Shown piece after piece: positions 1-10,950 of a stretch of 64,000 nt of DNA; the first letter of the stretch is position 1, and every line of letters starts with the position of its first letter. The notes below the pieces were generated by a model. It was given only the letters and a program-made list of their open reading frames with translations, made no database searches and had not been told where the DNA came from. The translations under genes and the position numbers were made by a program. The stretch comes from Ophioceras dolichostomum (Eukaryota; Ascomycota; Sordariomycetes; Magnaporthales; Ophioceraceae): contig PYST01000163.1 in the NCBI GenBank assembly GCA_003049485.1, positions 23,075 to 87,074 on the forward strand, written 5' to 3'.

Positions 1-1540
1 CTCCACTCTTTGCTTTTTCCTCTTTGTCATACGCTTTTTTGCCCCTAAGAAGTTCACCGCCGTTCTCAGTCTTAGCTCGGAGGATTGACACGTGCTGTGG
101 GCTGGCGTTTGCGGTCAGTGGAAGGTCATGAAAGAGGCCGGCAGAAAGTATGGCTCACACCTGATTGAGGAGGTGAGCGTGTGCTACTGCAGGAGTTTAC
201 CGTCTGTCCACTCAGGTGTAAGACCAACCAAAAACATCAAACTCTTCCTCTCTTCATCTCTGGGTCTCCACTCCCAAAACCCAACGAAGACGCTTACTCC
301 CGTCCTCGATTGAAGCTAGCTCAGGTGCTTGCTGTTTGTTTGTCCACACAAACGTAGAGAGTGTCCGCCCAGACGGGAGGAGACCGGGTGCGATTTCTTG
401 AGCTAGGGGCCCTCCTCCACCGGGGACCACTACGGCCACCCTCGGAAACTGCCCAGGCCCACCCGCTTCCTCCCTTTGTTGTTCTTTTTCCTCTTTGGCC
501 ACACGGTCGATGATGGCTCAACGATGGCTCAACTGTATTCCAACTGCGCCGGGGGGGCAAATCAAGGTCAAGTGGTTGTACAGCTCCAGCATTGAAGCTT
601 CGTGCGAGAAAGCACCGACCAAACAACTGCTCCTGTCCCTGTGAGTGGGTGGGCAAGTGCCTGTAACCATGTCTGTATCTACATCTTCTTTCTCAGGAGG
701 GGTTGTTCTTGTGCCCCCTTTCCCTTTCGGACCGTCTCCTTACCTACCACTTTTCTCAACCCCAGTCGGACCATGGGGCCCAGACTCGGGCAGCTGTTCG
801 ATCCTGCCTCTCTCGCGATGCGCTTGGTGCGCCGAGCCACGGCCGGAGGGAAAGCGGCCCTTCCACTCGGTGACCGCCATGGCGATTGAAAGGCTCTGGC
901 TTTATCTGCCTAGCAATTGGTCTACATTCCTCTCGACACTCCCCAGTGCGCAGGCGCTTGACGAATAACAGGGCACGAGCGAAAGTTCGCCAACGGTCCA
1001 CTCACCAGTTTGCGTTTTTTGCACTCCCTCCCCATTGTTTGTCCTACAGCCGGCATCCTGGTATCTCGGGGGGCGCGTTTGCGCTCTACTGGTGCCGGGG
1101 TGGTTTCTGCTCTTGACTCAGTGCAGGGACATCCCAAGCAAGTCCCTCCTGCCAGACTGTTTGCCCATGTGAGTAACAAACGCCCGGATATTTCACTTTG
1201 GTGAGTGGCTTTGGTGAGTTACTTCTCTTTTCTTTGGTGACATTCCTGGATCCGGTGGCGGATCTGTTTGGAACAAAGGTATTAGTTACTTCGACGCTCG
1301 TGACAACCCGGGATTCTTTGTTCGCATTGTGCCCTCCTCACTTCATAAAACCAAACCAACCGCACCCATTCGAATCCTGTTGCCATCCCCACGACCTTCT
1401 ACTATTCAACATCCATACCAGACTTCTCGTGGAGCGCGGATTTCCTTATTGCTTCCTCCTTCCCCGCTCCACGCATTTCATATCTGCACCCACACAGCCT
1501 AGGTTATTCACGTACACATCGTTGCCGGCCAGCCTCAACA
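1..1540. other. 5' region without a recognisable gene
   Basis: Short ORFs on both strands overlap one another and none shows a recognisable domain or a consistent splice pattern. The last few hundred bases are pyrimidine-rich and precede the VWA-Hint start codon, so they are probably its promoter and 5' leader. Confidence 0.5.
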
Positions 1541-4366
1541 ATGACAATCTCAAGGGTGAGTGACCCTATCACGCGGTTCGCGCAAACATTCTTGGTGAGA
1601 TCTACGACAGCTAACGATCGCCATTAGAACCCCCATCCTCCGCTTCCCATCCGCACAAGGGAGGGGCCATCCAACATGGAGTCCAACGATGCTCCCGCTC
1701 CATCAGCATCGCCGACCACCACTACCATGGGAACTCCACTGATGACCCCGATGGAGGGCTCCGAATACGAGCCGTCTGTGGTCGAAGCAGAGGCCGAGGT
1801 GAAGCTTGACGTGCTCCCGCTTCCGGGCAAGGACGGCCTGATTCTGAAGGTTCAGCCGCCCCGCGAGCCATCTGGCGTGTCTCTCGACTATCACGCACCC
1901 TGCGATATTGTCCTCGTCATCGATGTCTCTGGCAGCATGGGGGTAGCAGCTCTTCCACCGCCGACCGCTCCCGGACAGCAATCCGAGAGGAACGGCCTCT
2001 CGGTCCTGGACCTGGTCAAACACGCCTCTCACACAATCCAAGCGACGCTCAACGAGGGCGACAGGCTCGGGATCGTCACATTTGACACCCACGCCAAGGT
2101 GAGTGGAACATGATGGGAGGGATGCCAAAGCATGCCAAAAGATACATTCATCGCTGACAAACAATTGACAAACACTGGCAAACAGGTTCTCCAAAAACTC
2201 TCGGTTATGGATGATGCCGGCAAGGTCTCCACGACGCAAAACATCGATGGGATGTCGCCCGGCCATACGACCAATCTGTGGCAGGGAATCCTGGAGGGCA
2301 TGAGGCTCATCGACGAGCGGGACAGCAACGGCCGAGTCCCTGTCCTCATGGTCCTCACTGATGGAGAGCCGAATGAAGGGTATGTAATCCCAACTTTTCC
2401 AGCCGTCCTCCCGCTTTTCTGAGTCGAGGAGGCCTCCGAGAGTCCTCCAGTGATGGTAGCGATGAAGTGCTAATAATTCCTTCGTTTCAGTGACCCGCCC
2501 GGGGGATATATTCCCAGGCTGAAGAGCAAGAAGATCCCTGCTCCTATTCACACTTTCGGATTTGGGTTCAACCTCCAGTCTGGGTTACTCAAGTCCATCT
2601 CGGAGTGCTCAGGTGGAGATTACGCCTTCATTCCCGATCCATCGATGCTCGGGACGATCTTCATCCACGCCGTCGCCAACATCCAGGCCACCTTCGCCAA
2701 GGCGGCGTCTGTGACCATCAACTACCCGCACGAGGTGGAGCTCCTGGTCGCTACGGGAGAATCTCTTGGCCACCACCGCCGCAGTGAGCATTGGTCGGCT
2801 TCGAAGAGCCTCACAATCCCTCTCGGGAGCGTGCAGTACGGCCAGTCCAAGGACATCGTCCTTCGGTACGTCGACAAGGATGGCAACGCAGTCGTCTTGA
2901 CCGACGCCCAGGCAGACTCGCTCTCCGTCGACGTCACTCTTGACTACGCCCCCTTGTCGGGAGGTGAGAAGACCATGGCTGCGCAGCGTAGTCTCACCCC
3001 GGCACCGGCTGGCGATCTACCGCTCGTCGAGGCGGCGTACCACGTCTCCCGCGCCATGATTTGCGGGTTCCTGTCCACGCTCTTCCCGATCACTGGCCGG
3101 CCGCAGGAGCACGTGGCCGTATCCTGGGGTCAATTGGACAGCACATTCAAGGCCCGACTAGAGGAGCTTAAAGCCTCGCTCCCTACCCGTGGCTTCCCCA
3201 ACGACGAAAACTGCAAGTCCCTGGTCGCCGACCTGGAGGGGCCCCAGCCGCAGGGCCAGATCTCCCTCGCGCTGCAGACCGAATGGTTCTGGGGCCGGTG
3301 GGGCAAGCACTACCTTCCCAGCATCCTGAACGCGCACACGCGCCAGATCTGCAACTCGTTCAAGGACGAGGGCCCCCTCCGATACGGCGTCGACAGCCCA
3401 CTATTCGAGCGCTGCCGCGATTGCCTGAACGACGCGTTCGACAACATCGAGCCGCCGCCGCCGAGCCTGCTCCAGCCCTCAGGCCACTCTTATCGGGCCG
3501 TCCTTCCCTCCCACGTCCAACAAACCATCCCATCAGGCCCTCCCCCGCGCTACACGCCCACCGCGACTCTTAGCCGCATCGACTTCGATTCCCCGGTGAG
3601 CATGATGCAAACATCCTACCGAACTCGCGCCAACCCGTGCTTCTCGGCCTCGACCACGGTCCTGCTCGCCGACGACGGTGGTGCCGGCGAGAAGCTGCTC
3701 GTGCGCATGAGCAGGCTGCGCGCCGGCATGAAGGTGGAGACGCCGCTCGGCCCGCGCGCCGTCGCGCGCGTGCTCAGGACGAAGGTGAAGAACGAGCCCA
3801 TGATCCGGCTAGCCAAGGACGTGCTCGCGACGGAGTGGCACCCGGTGCTGTGGCCGAAGGAGGGCTGGGAGCACCCGAAGGAGCTGCACGACAGGCAGCT
3901 GCACGACACCACGGCCGTACGCTACTCGGGCCACATCTACTCGGTCCTGCTGTGCCCGGACACGCAGCCGGACGCCCACGCCGTCATGCTGGGCGGCCGC
4001 GTGTGGGGCGTCACGCTCGGCCACGGGCTCGTCGAGTACGAGGAGGCCAAGGAGAAGGGCGGCGTCTGCGACTACGACGCTCGCGTGCACGCGTTCTTTG
4101 GCGACTATGCGCGCGTCGCGAGGGAGATTGAGCGACTTCGGCCTGGTCCTGGGGGTGTCGCGCTGTGTGGCGGCCTTAGGAGGGCGCATCCTACTGGACG
4201 CGCTATCGGGTTCGTCAAGCCGTCCGCTAGGGCTTCCGGTGGTGGTCGTCGTGTTGGTGGTGGTGTTGTTGCAGGCCGAGCCGCCGCTCGCAGGACCACT
4301 TCTCGCGAGGTCACTGCTGACCGTCTCTTCGAGGGCCGGGTGGTCATAGTCCTCTTGGAGAAGTAG
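1541..4366 (+). CDS. VWA-Hint (Vwaint/Vint) protein
   Basis: Exons 1541-1555, 1628-2098, 2186-2379 and 2491-4366 give 851 aa. The first intron (donor GTGAGT, branch GCTAAC) is in frame with an ATG in a CAACAATG context, so I start at 1541. ATG 1676 would work as well and removes 21 residues. The von Willebrand factor A domain carries a MIDAS motif, DVSGS at about residue 104, followed by VLTDGEPNEG. A linker region of the Vwaint type follows. From about residue 610 a Hint domain begins with PCFSAS (the nucleophilic Cys of Hint/intein domains), then the block TEWHP, SGHIYSVLL and LGHGL, as in fungal Vint proteins. Such proteins are thought to autoprocess at the Hint Cys; that is family knowledge, not seen here. 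The last 60 residues are Gly/Arg-rich and look poorly conserved. No signal peptide is visible, so it is probably intracellular. Confidence 0.88.
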
Positions 4367-5105
4367 AAGACTGTCTAGCTTTGCTTGAGCGAGGGCGGCT
4401 TGCTGCTGGCCTTTGTTGAGCTCTTCAGGGGCTGGGTTTGGCTTCTTGATTGATGGAAGCGACGATGTCTTTTCCCCTCTTTTCCCCCTTCTATTCTATC
4501 AGACAGACTTGTCTGTACCCTTTCCCTTCTTTCCCTTTCGCAAGTTTAGACTGCCTGGCATATTGCATGGGTATTTATTTACCTAGGTACGGAGTTGGTT
4601 GGTTGGTTGGGCGAGTGACGGAAGGCCTGGAGTTAGGCGGTCTTTTCTCTGTGGGTTTGTTTTTCTTTATATCATAGCAACAAGAATGATATCTCATTCC
4701 ACCGTCGCGTTACACCGTTCTTTTCTCATCTACCGAACTTATGATTGTGCCTTATTTATTTGAGGCCCTCCCTGCCTTGCGGGTAGGTCGACGAATATAT
4801 ATCATCGCCGTCTTCCAGAGCTACGGATCTCAGATGGACTCCCATCAAGAGAGTGGTTTGACGCCAGCTCTGTTGAGAACAACGCTTGTGGAACTTTAGT
4901 CGCTGAAGACAGACATGAGACCACCATTTTGGCACGCTAAGTCCCTCATATCTACAAATCATGAGATGAGGGTGGCAATTGCGGGTGAAAGTAGTATGGT
5001 ATAGTATGAAGGGTCGTTCATCACACACATGATAGGTGATGGTAGATATCTATTTCCGAGTTCCGACCCCGCCCATGGCCCACTGCCCTTCGCATGGTGG
5101 CCTCT
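4367..5105. other. spacer between convergent genes
   Basis: Shared 3' region of the VWA-Hint gene and the repeat-protein gene. It contains a TACCTAGGTACG motif near 4579 and no supported coding sequence. Confidence 0.5.
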
Positions 5106-6274
5106 TCAAGGCTGCTGAGGATGCTCGACATAGAGAACGACAGAGCGGGCCTTGCGTGCCGCCTTCTTTGCCCCCTTCTTCTTGGCCCCCTTTTTCTTGC
5201 CGCCAGCAGCGGCGGTTCCGTTGTTTGCTGCAGTCCCGTTGTTTGGCGTCGCGGGAGGGTTAGCCTTGCCCTTGCCTTTGCCTTTGCCGCCCTCTGGTGC
5301 CGCGGGTGCGGTCCCGTTGTTTGCTGGCGCGGGAAGATTATCCTTTCCCTTTCCCTTGCCCTTGCCTTCCTTGGGTGGAGCGGCTGCGGTCCCGTTGTTT
5401 GCCGGCGCGGGAAGGTTATCCTTGCCCTTGCCCTTGCCTTTCCCCTTGCCTTGCCTGGCCTCTGGTGCCGCCGGCGCGGTCCTGTTATTTGCTGGTGCAG
5501 GAAGGTTATCCTTGCCCTTGCCCTTCCCTTCCTTGGGTGCCGCGGTTGCGGTGCCGTTGCTCCTGGCACCGGCCGCTGGCTGAGCTGGCAGAGCACCAAC
5601 CTCTGGCACTCCGCCAGGGGCTGGGGCCATGGTGTTCGTGCATCCTTGCGTGGCCTTGGGTGTTTGGATTTTAAACGTCAGACACTGACCTTCACTGCCC
5701 GCACATACAGAGGCTGTGTGATCCGTCCCTTTCCGGCTGGGTGGATGTCTGGTGACTTACGGCAGCCATGTTCCTTTGGTTCTGCATGATACCACTAGAG
5801 AGATTCTCCGAGAGCTCCTGCAAGATAGGAGTGTCGGTCGCGGAGTTGCCCGTCAGCTTCTGGGCCAGTCCGAGCTCGGTGACCTGAGCATTTGCGACCT
5901 GTGATGCTCTCGGTGTTAGCACCTGCCTGATGTCACGACCCACGGGGCGGCTTCGAGATACTTACGATACCCAGGCCAGGGACAGCCGCGTTGTCATTCG
6001 GGGCTATCTGCTGGTTCGATTGCCGGATGGCGATGCCGTTCTGGACGGAGGTGAGAAGCGAGTCCTTGGCCGCGGTGAAGGCCTGCTGGTTGTTGGTTTG
6101 TAGAGCGTTCTGGACCTGCATCACGGCCTGCTGCTCCCTCATCTGGTCGGCGATGTTCAAGGCAATGCCCTGGGCGAGGATCGAGGCCGCCGCACAGTTC
6201 TCGGGCGTCGGTGCCATCTGGCCCTGGGCTAGGGCTGCCGAGAGGCCTAGCGCCAATAAAGAGATCGCGTTCAT
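5106..6274 (-). CDS. Secreted protein with Lys-Gly/Asn-Gly-Thr repeats
   Basis: Exons 6274-5966, 5898-5761 and 5684-5106 (all phase 0) give 341 aa. The N terminus MNAISLLALGLSAALAQG is a signal peptide. Residues of about 25-150 form an Ala/Gln/Asn-rich helical domain (QREQQ-, NNQQAF-, RQSNQQIAP-like segments) of a type seen in secreted ascomycete proteins of unknown function. The C-terminal half is low complexity: about four units of 25-28 residues, each starting with an N-G/R-T sequon, then a Pro/Ala spacer and a KGKGKGK block, then DNLPAPAN. It ends in a strongly basic stretch (KKKGAKKKGAKKAARKAR). The second intron is the least certain, but its acceptor CAG/TGT keeps the frame and adds two Cys. 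Function unknown; a wall- or polyanion-binding secreted protein is an inference from composition. Confidence 0.75.
5241..5558 (-). repeat. Coding minisatellite, about 75-84 bp units
   Basis: About four degenerate tandem units within the last exon of the secreted repeat protein. The Lys-Gly block varies in length between units (three to five KG pairs), as expected for slippage. Confidence 0.8.
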
Positions 6275-8893
6275 GTTTTAGGACCTGCCGTATCACATTT
6301 AAGGGAGTGGGGTTGCTTTATCGTTGTTAACGATCTTGATGATTATCAATAATGAAAAATGTAGGAGCCAGCCACGGGGAGTCAGGAGTCCAGCCCCAGT
6401 CCTGGGAGGAAGAGAGTGAACGACGAGAAGCGACGGTACACTGACAAGACATAAAGATGCACGCAGTAACTGTCTTGCAGAAGACAGTCTTCGCCAGATC
6501 GTTGAGCGAAGGAAGATAGGCATGTCTGGGACTTATTATACCACGCTCAGATTTTTTATCCGTTCTGCACCCCCTGGACTCTTTTCGCCGCCCTGCCATA
6601 TTCCTTGTGTCCGTCTTCCTGGTTCTCAAACCTGAATCTTTTCACTACCCTGTCGGTTAGCCGTCCTGCCGGTGGTTCCTTTCTGGCTCCTATTGTTAGA
6701 ACTCTTCCTAGCTCGGTCGGAAACGAAACATGGCAGCCAGTCTTGGCCGGACTCTCGAATGGAGCCCCCGACAACAAGGCTGGAGGAAAGCGTACTTTTG
6801 GTCCCATCCACTCCCGCCAGGCACTCACTGCACGGCGGCCCGTTGCCCGTTGAAGGCTCATTGGGCCTCATTTTGGGTGGGATGTATGCGGTCGGCACCG
6901 TCCCAAAGTTGGGATGATACGCTGATACACGAGCTGTACAGTGTCGTGTTCCGGCGAGAACAAGCATTCCCTGTGCGCTGTGGCGATCCTCCCTCCAATT
7001 CAAATCCACTGGCGTGGATGCTGGTTGATCATCAGCAGTCAACCGAAAAAAGGATGGGGGATCTACGAGATCAGTCGGGTACTTTATATGGTCGCTACGG
7101 CAGGCTTGATGGTTCAGGGAAGCAAGAACTGGTACTGGCTAGCTATTTTGATCTCACCTAGGCAGTATGGAACTGAGCCTGTTCAGTCGACGTAGGAATC
7201 CGAAAATCTCCCGCAAAATCTGGTCGGGTGAAGAGTCCTCTGAGGCCTCAGTACCTTTTTTTTCTCTCTCAAAAAATACGAAGACGAGCGCTGACTGGTA
7301 CTGATCGGATGGACCTGGACCGCGTCCCTCCACTTAAACCCAAGTGGTCCCGCCAGATCTGTCTCCAAAATAGGAAACCGATTCGGAAACAACTACAACA
7401 TTGCGGAGAATCTCAGAGATGATAGCCGGTAGGTACCTGCATACCGGACCCGGTTGATACCAGTCCAGATGTTCCCAGTAGGTAATGCTCGTAGACATGT
7501 GCAGAAAGCTTGTGTGCCCTTCTTCCCCAGAAGTGAGACCAATCCTTTGGATTATTCCTAAATAGGTACCTACCTTTATCTGTGTGCGAGGCTCTTGCTT
7601 CGAGGATCCTAGGGACTGAGGGGTGCTTTTGCTCTATTTACCGAATGAATAGCGAGTCGCGAGTTGATTCATGCACCATTCTCCGGGAAGTCTCCGTAAG
7701 CCCTGTCTGTAATGCATTAGGCCAGGCAGGTAGGTAACATAGGTATCCTAACTACCTACGTAACATCGGTGACATTTCTCCCTCCTACAGTTCAAAATAA
7801 AGACAAGCAGGCAAAAAGGTATCATCATGATGATTTTCCGCCGAGAGGTCGGATTGTGGGCGCGCCTGGATGCGGCTCACTAAGCTTAGGTATTTACTGG
7901 ATAGAAGATCTGATCGATATGTAGTTTGAAGTTAGTTTCCGGATTGTTGGCTTTTTGAAACTTGGATCTTCTCTCCGATGGCTCCCGACTTGAGATCTCT
8001 GGATATGGCGAGCAAGGAAGCATTGGGTTCTGCGCTCCAACCAATAGCCACCGGATATTTGGCTCCGCCGATACCTAGAAAGGCGAAACTGAACGGACTG
8101 GAAAGGATGAACAGAGTCGGACAAGCACTGGGGAACCGCCCGGACAGTTGGCTCATGATGGAGGCGAGGTTTGTGCGCCAGACGGCCAACCCTTTTGACA
8201 TTGCCTTTTGACCTTTTGACAGTTCAAAAATAAAACAGAGGCTCGAGAGAGGGAGAGAGATAACATGGAAAAAAAGGGTCCTGCACCGAAGCCGTTGTCG
8301 TCGGTTAGGTTCGGTTCACGAGAGATTCGGAGCATGGGCGTGAGTTCGGAAACCGCCCCGAGCAGCTGGAGTGACCCGTTGGTTCGGGATCTTCTCTCCG
8401 GTTGATCATTTATCCCCCGCCCCGCCAGTTCAGCTTAGTGCATGTGCCAAGGTGGAGGGCTCTTTCAGGGATGGCGATCTTCTGGGGAATGGGGGCCTCG
8501 CCCGCTGAACAACCCCGCAACCCGTCCCCGGGTCTCAAACCCATTTCTGTCAAGCGGACGCCTGCAAGTGCCGAAATGAGGAGATCTCCACATCACAACA
8601 TGGATCTCCTCTAGCTGTCCAGGCTCCGGAACAGCTTTTATCTCACGATGGCCCATATCTCTTCTGTCAATTTTTGTCCATTTGTATCTATGGATCTTCG
8701 ATATAAGTAATTTCAAAGCGAGTTCTTGAGTTATATTCATTTACGCGACCGCTGCTGAGCTGGCTGGGTGCATTCGAGTGATCCTCGACGGAGAGCCGAA
8801 GCCGAACCGGCAAGACCTTCGGATAAGAGCCGGCGCCTCGGGAGCGACACAACGGACGTAAGTTAGGAAAATAGGAAAGGGAAAAAAAAGGAA
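6275..8893. other. 2.6-kb divergent spacer, no gene seen
   Basis: Lies between the divergently transcribed repeat-protein and thiolase genes. ORFs of up to 143 codons occur on both strands but overlap each other, lack domains and have no consistent introns. TAGGTACCTA-type motifs occur near 7565 and 7725-7765. It may hold decayed sequence, but I recognise no element. Confidence 0.45.
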
Positions 8894-10177
8894 ATGTCGT
8901 CAATTCTCCCAAGAGGCATCCGAGCGGTGCTCACAAAGTTGCCCTCGGACGTGGTGATCCTCTCCTCAATACGCACGCCAATCTGCCGCTCGAACCGCGG
9001 CAGGCTCAAGGACGCCTACCCGGAGGAGCTGCTCGCCACCGTCCTGCGCGCCACCCTGGACCGCAACCCGGGCCTGCCCCCCTCGGCCATCGAGGACGTC
9101 AGCGTGGGCGTGGTCCTCTCCGAGCTGGGCGGGTCCAAGGCGGCACGCACCGCCCTCAACTCCATCGTCCCGGGCTTCTCGACGTCGGCGACGAGCCTGC
9201 ACACCGTCAACCGCGCCTGCGCGTCCAGCCTGCAGGCCATCGCCGCCTCCGCGGCCCAGATCCGCACGGGCATGTGCACCGGCGCCGTCGTCGCCGCGGG
9301 CATGGAGAGCATGACGCGCAACTACGGCTCGCGCGCCATCCCCGTCGACCTCTGGCCCGCGCTCGTGGGCCCAGACATCGCCAAGGACGCGCGGGACTGC
9401 GTCATGCCCATGGGGCTCACCTCCGAGAACGTCGCGAGCCGGTACGGCGTGTCCCGCGCGGACCAGGACGCCCTGGCGGCCGAGTCGCACCGCCGCGCGG
9501 CCGCCGCCCAGGACACGGGCCGCTTCGACGACGAGATCGTGCCGGTGCACACGGTGTTCCAGGACGTCGACAAGGAGGGGAAGCCCATCGGCGACAACGG
9601 CCCGCAGCCCGTCACGGTGACAGCTGACGACGGCATCCGGCGGGGCGTGACCGTCGAGAAGCTCGCGGCGCTGAAGCCGGCCTTCTCGCCGACCGGCGCC
9701 AGCACGGCGGGGAACTCGTCGCAGGTCTCCGACGGCGCGGCCGCCACGCTGATAATGTCCCGCGCCAAGGCGGCCGAGCTGGGCCTCGAGTCGACGATCA
9801 TGGGGCGGTTCGTCGGCGCGTCCGTGGTCGGCTGCGCGCCGGACGAGATGGGCATCGGCCCGGCCCTGGCCATCCCGAAGCTGTTGAAGCAGCTGGGGCT
9901 CGAGAACGGAGACGTGCACCGCTGGGAGATCAACGAGGCGTTCGCGTCGCAGGCCATCTACTGCCTGCGCCAGTTGGATCTGGAGAAGGCTTACGCCGAG
10001 GGCAAGGTCAACCCCGATGGAGGCGCCATCGCGCTGGGCCATCCTCTCGGGGCGACCGGGGCCCGGATGACGGCCACGCTTATGCATGGGCTGAGGAGAG
10101 ATCAGGGCGAGATTGGTGTCGTTAGCATGTGTATCGGGACGGGAATGGGGATGGCTGGCTTGTTCGTAAGGGAATAG
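8894..10177 (+). CDS. Thiolase (3-ketoacyl-CoA thiolase / acetyl-CoA C-acyltransferase)
   Basis: Intronless, 427 aa, the usual thiolase length. It catalyses thiolytic cleavage of 3-ketoacyl-CoA, or the reverse condensation. The acyl-accepting Cys is in NRACASSLQ at about residue 109, with the matching GGAIALGHPLGATGAR (His about 383) and CIGTGMGMAG (Cys about 413) motifs near the C terminus. The YGVSRADQDALAAESH stretch is typical of the Pot1/ACAA1 branch used in peroxisomal beta-oxidation. I see no clear PTS2 in the N terminus (no R-[LVI]-x5-[HQ]-[LA]) and the C-terminal VRE is not a PTS1, so its compartment is open. ATG 8894 follows an A-rich leader. A 373-codon ORF on the other strand is a GC-rich shadow. 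Confidence 0.95.
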   Translation: MSSILPRGIRAVLTKLPSDVVILSSIRTPICRSNRGRLKDAYPEELLATVLRATLDRNPGLPPSAIEDVSVGVVLSELGGSKAARTALNSIVPGFSTSATSLHTVNRACASSLQAIAASAAQIRTGMCTGAVVAAGMESMTRNYGSRAIPVDLWPALVGPDIAKDARDCVMPMGLTSENVASRYGVSRADQDALAAESHRRAAAAQDTGRFDDEIVPVHTVFQDVDKEGKPIGDNGPQPVTVTADDGIRRGVTVEKLAALKPAFSPTGASTAGNSSQVSDGAAATLIMSRAKAAELGLESTIMGRFVGASVVGCAPDEMGIGPALAIPKLLKQLGLENGDVHRWEINEAFASQAIYCLRQLDLEKAYAEGKVNPDGGAIALGHPLGATGARMTATLMHGLRRDQGEIGVVSMCIGTGMGMAGLFVRE

Positions 10178-10950
10178 GCACTAATGGGAGGTCCCAAAGC
10201 ATCGAGCGTGGCATTTTGTACTGGTGCTCAAAGTAGAAGAGTGGCTATTTACTCGTTCAGTCTAATGTTAAAACATGCACGAGATAGCAACCAGGTTGAG
10301 CGAAGACATTCAGCGTTTTGATCCGTGTCCGATGAAGCCGAGCTGCGAAGCAACTCAAATATCAGAGCCGGTCCCGGTCGTGACTACCTAGCTAACTAGC
10401 TACTGTTCAAAAATTCTATTGTACAATTTTGCGACTCGGAAGCAGTCCGAGGGGAATAAGATGAAAAAAAAAGAAAGGATAAACCGTCGTTCATATCCTG
10501 GATATCTCCCAAGCCCCAACCCCAAGCCCTCTCTGAAAGAGTATGCGTCATCATCGTCACGCAAATATCCATAGTGTTTGGCTCTGAAAAACGACAACGC
10601 CCTGTTTGCCGCTGAAAACCCACATCGTGAGAAAAAGACCCGCGTCGAACTCCCCAAGCTATTAGACGCGCAAATATGAAGAACGTCGCTAACTTCAAAC
10701 ATTCCCTCCCACGCCCTCCTTCACTCCAGAAACGTGGGCAGCCCCGTGAAATGCAAGGTATGGTAAGGTAATTGTACACTTTTTTCGAGCTTCGTGCAGT
10801 GTGCGAAAATGGTGTCTGTGCATCATCCCGAAAGAAACGCCGATCAAGACAATGGGCCAACGTAGATGATAAGGAAAGAAGAAACAAGGCAGCGGAGGCA
10901 GAGGCCGCGATTCCGAATGTGGTAGGTACGGGGCAAGTTACCTCAACGGC
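10178..10950. other. spacer between convergent genes
   Basis: 3' regions of the thiolase and the coiled-coil gene. Overlapping short ORFs only. Confidence 0.5.

Noticed and set aside
5152..5789. Plus-strand ORFs rich in Leu/Pro/Phe opposite the repeat protein
   Set aside because: Antisense of the KGKGK repeat; the minus strand has a signal peptide and in-frame introns.
8966..10087. 373-codon minus-strand ORF opposite the thiolase
   Set aside because: Composition artefact of a GC-rich gene; the plus strand has all thiolase motifs.
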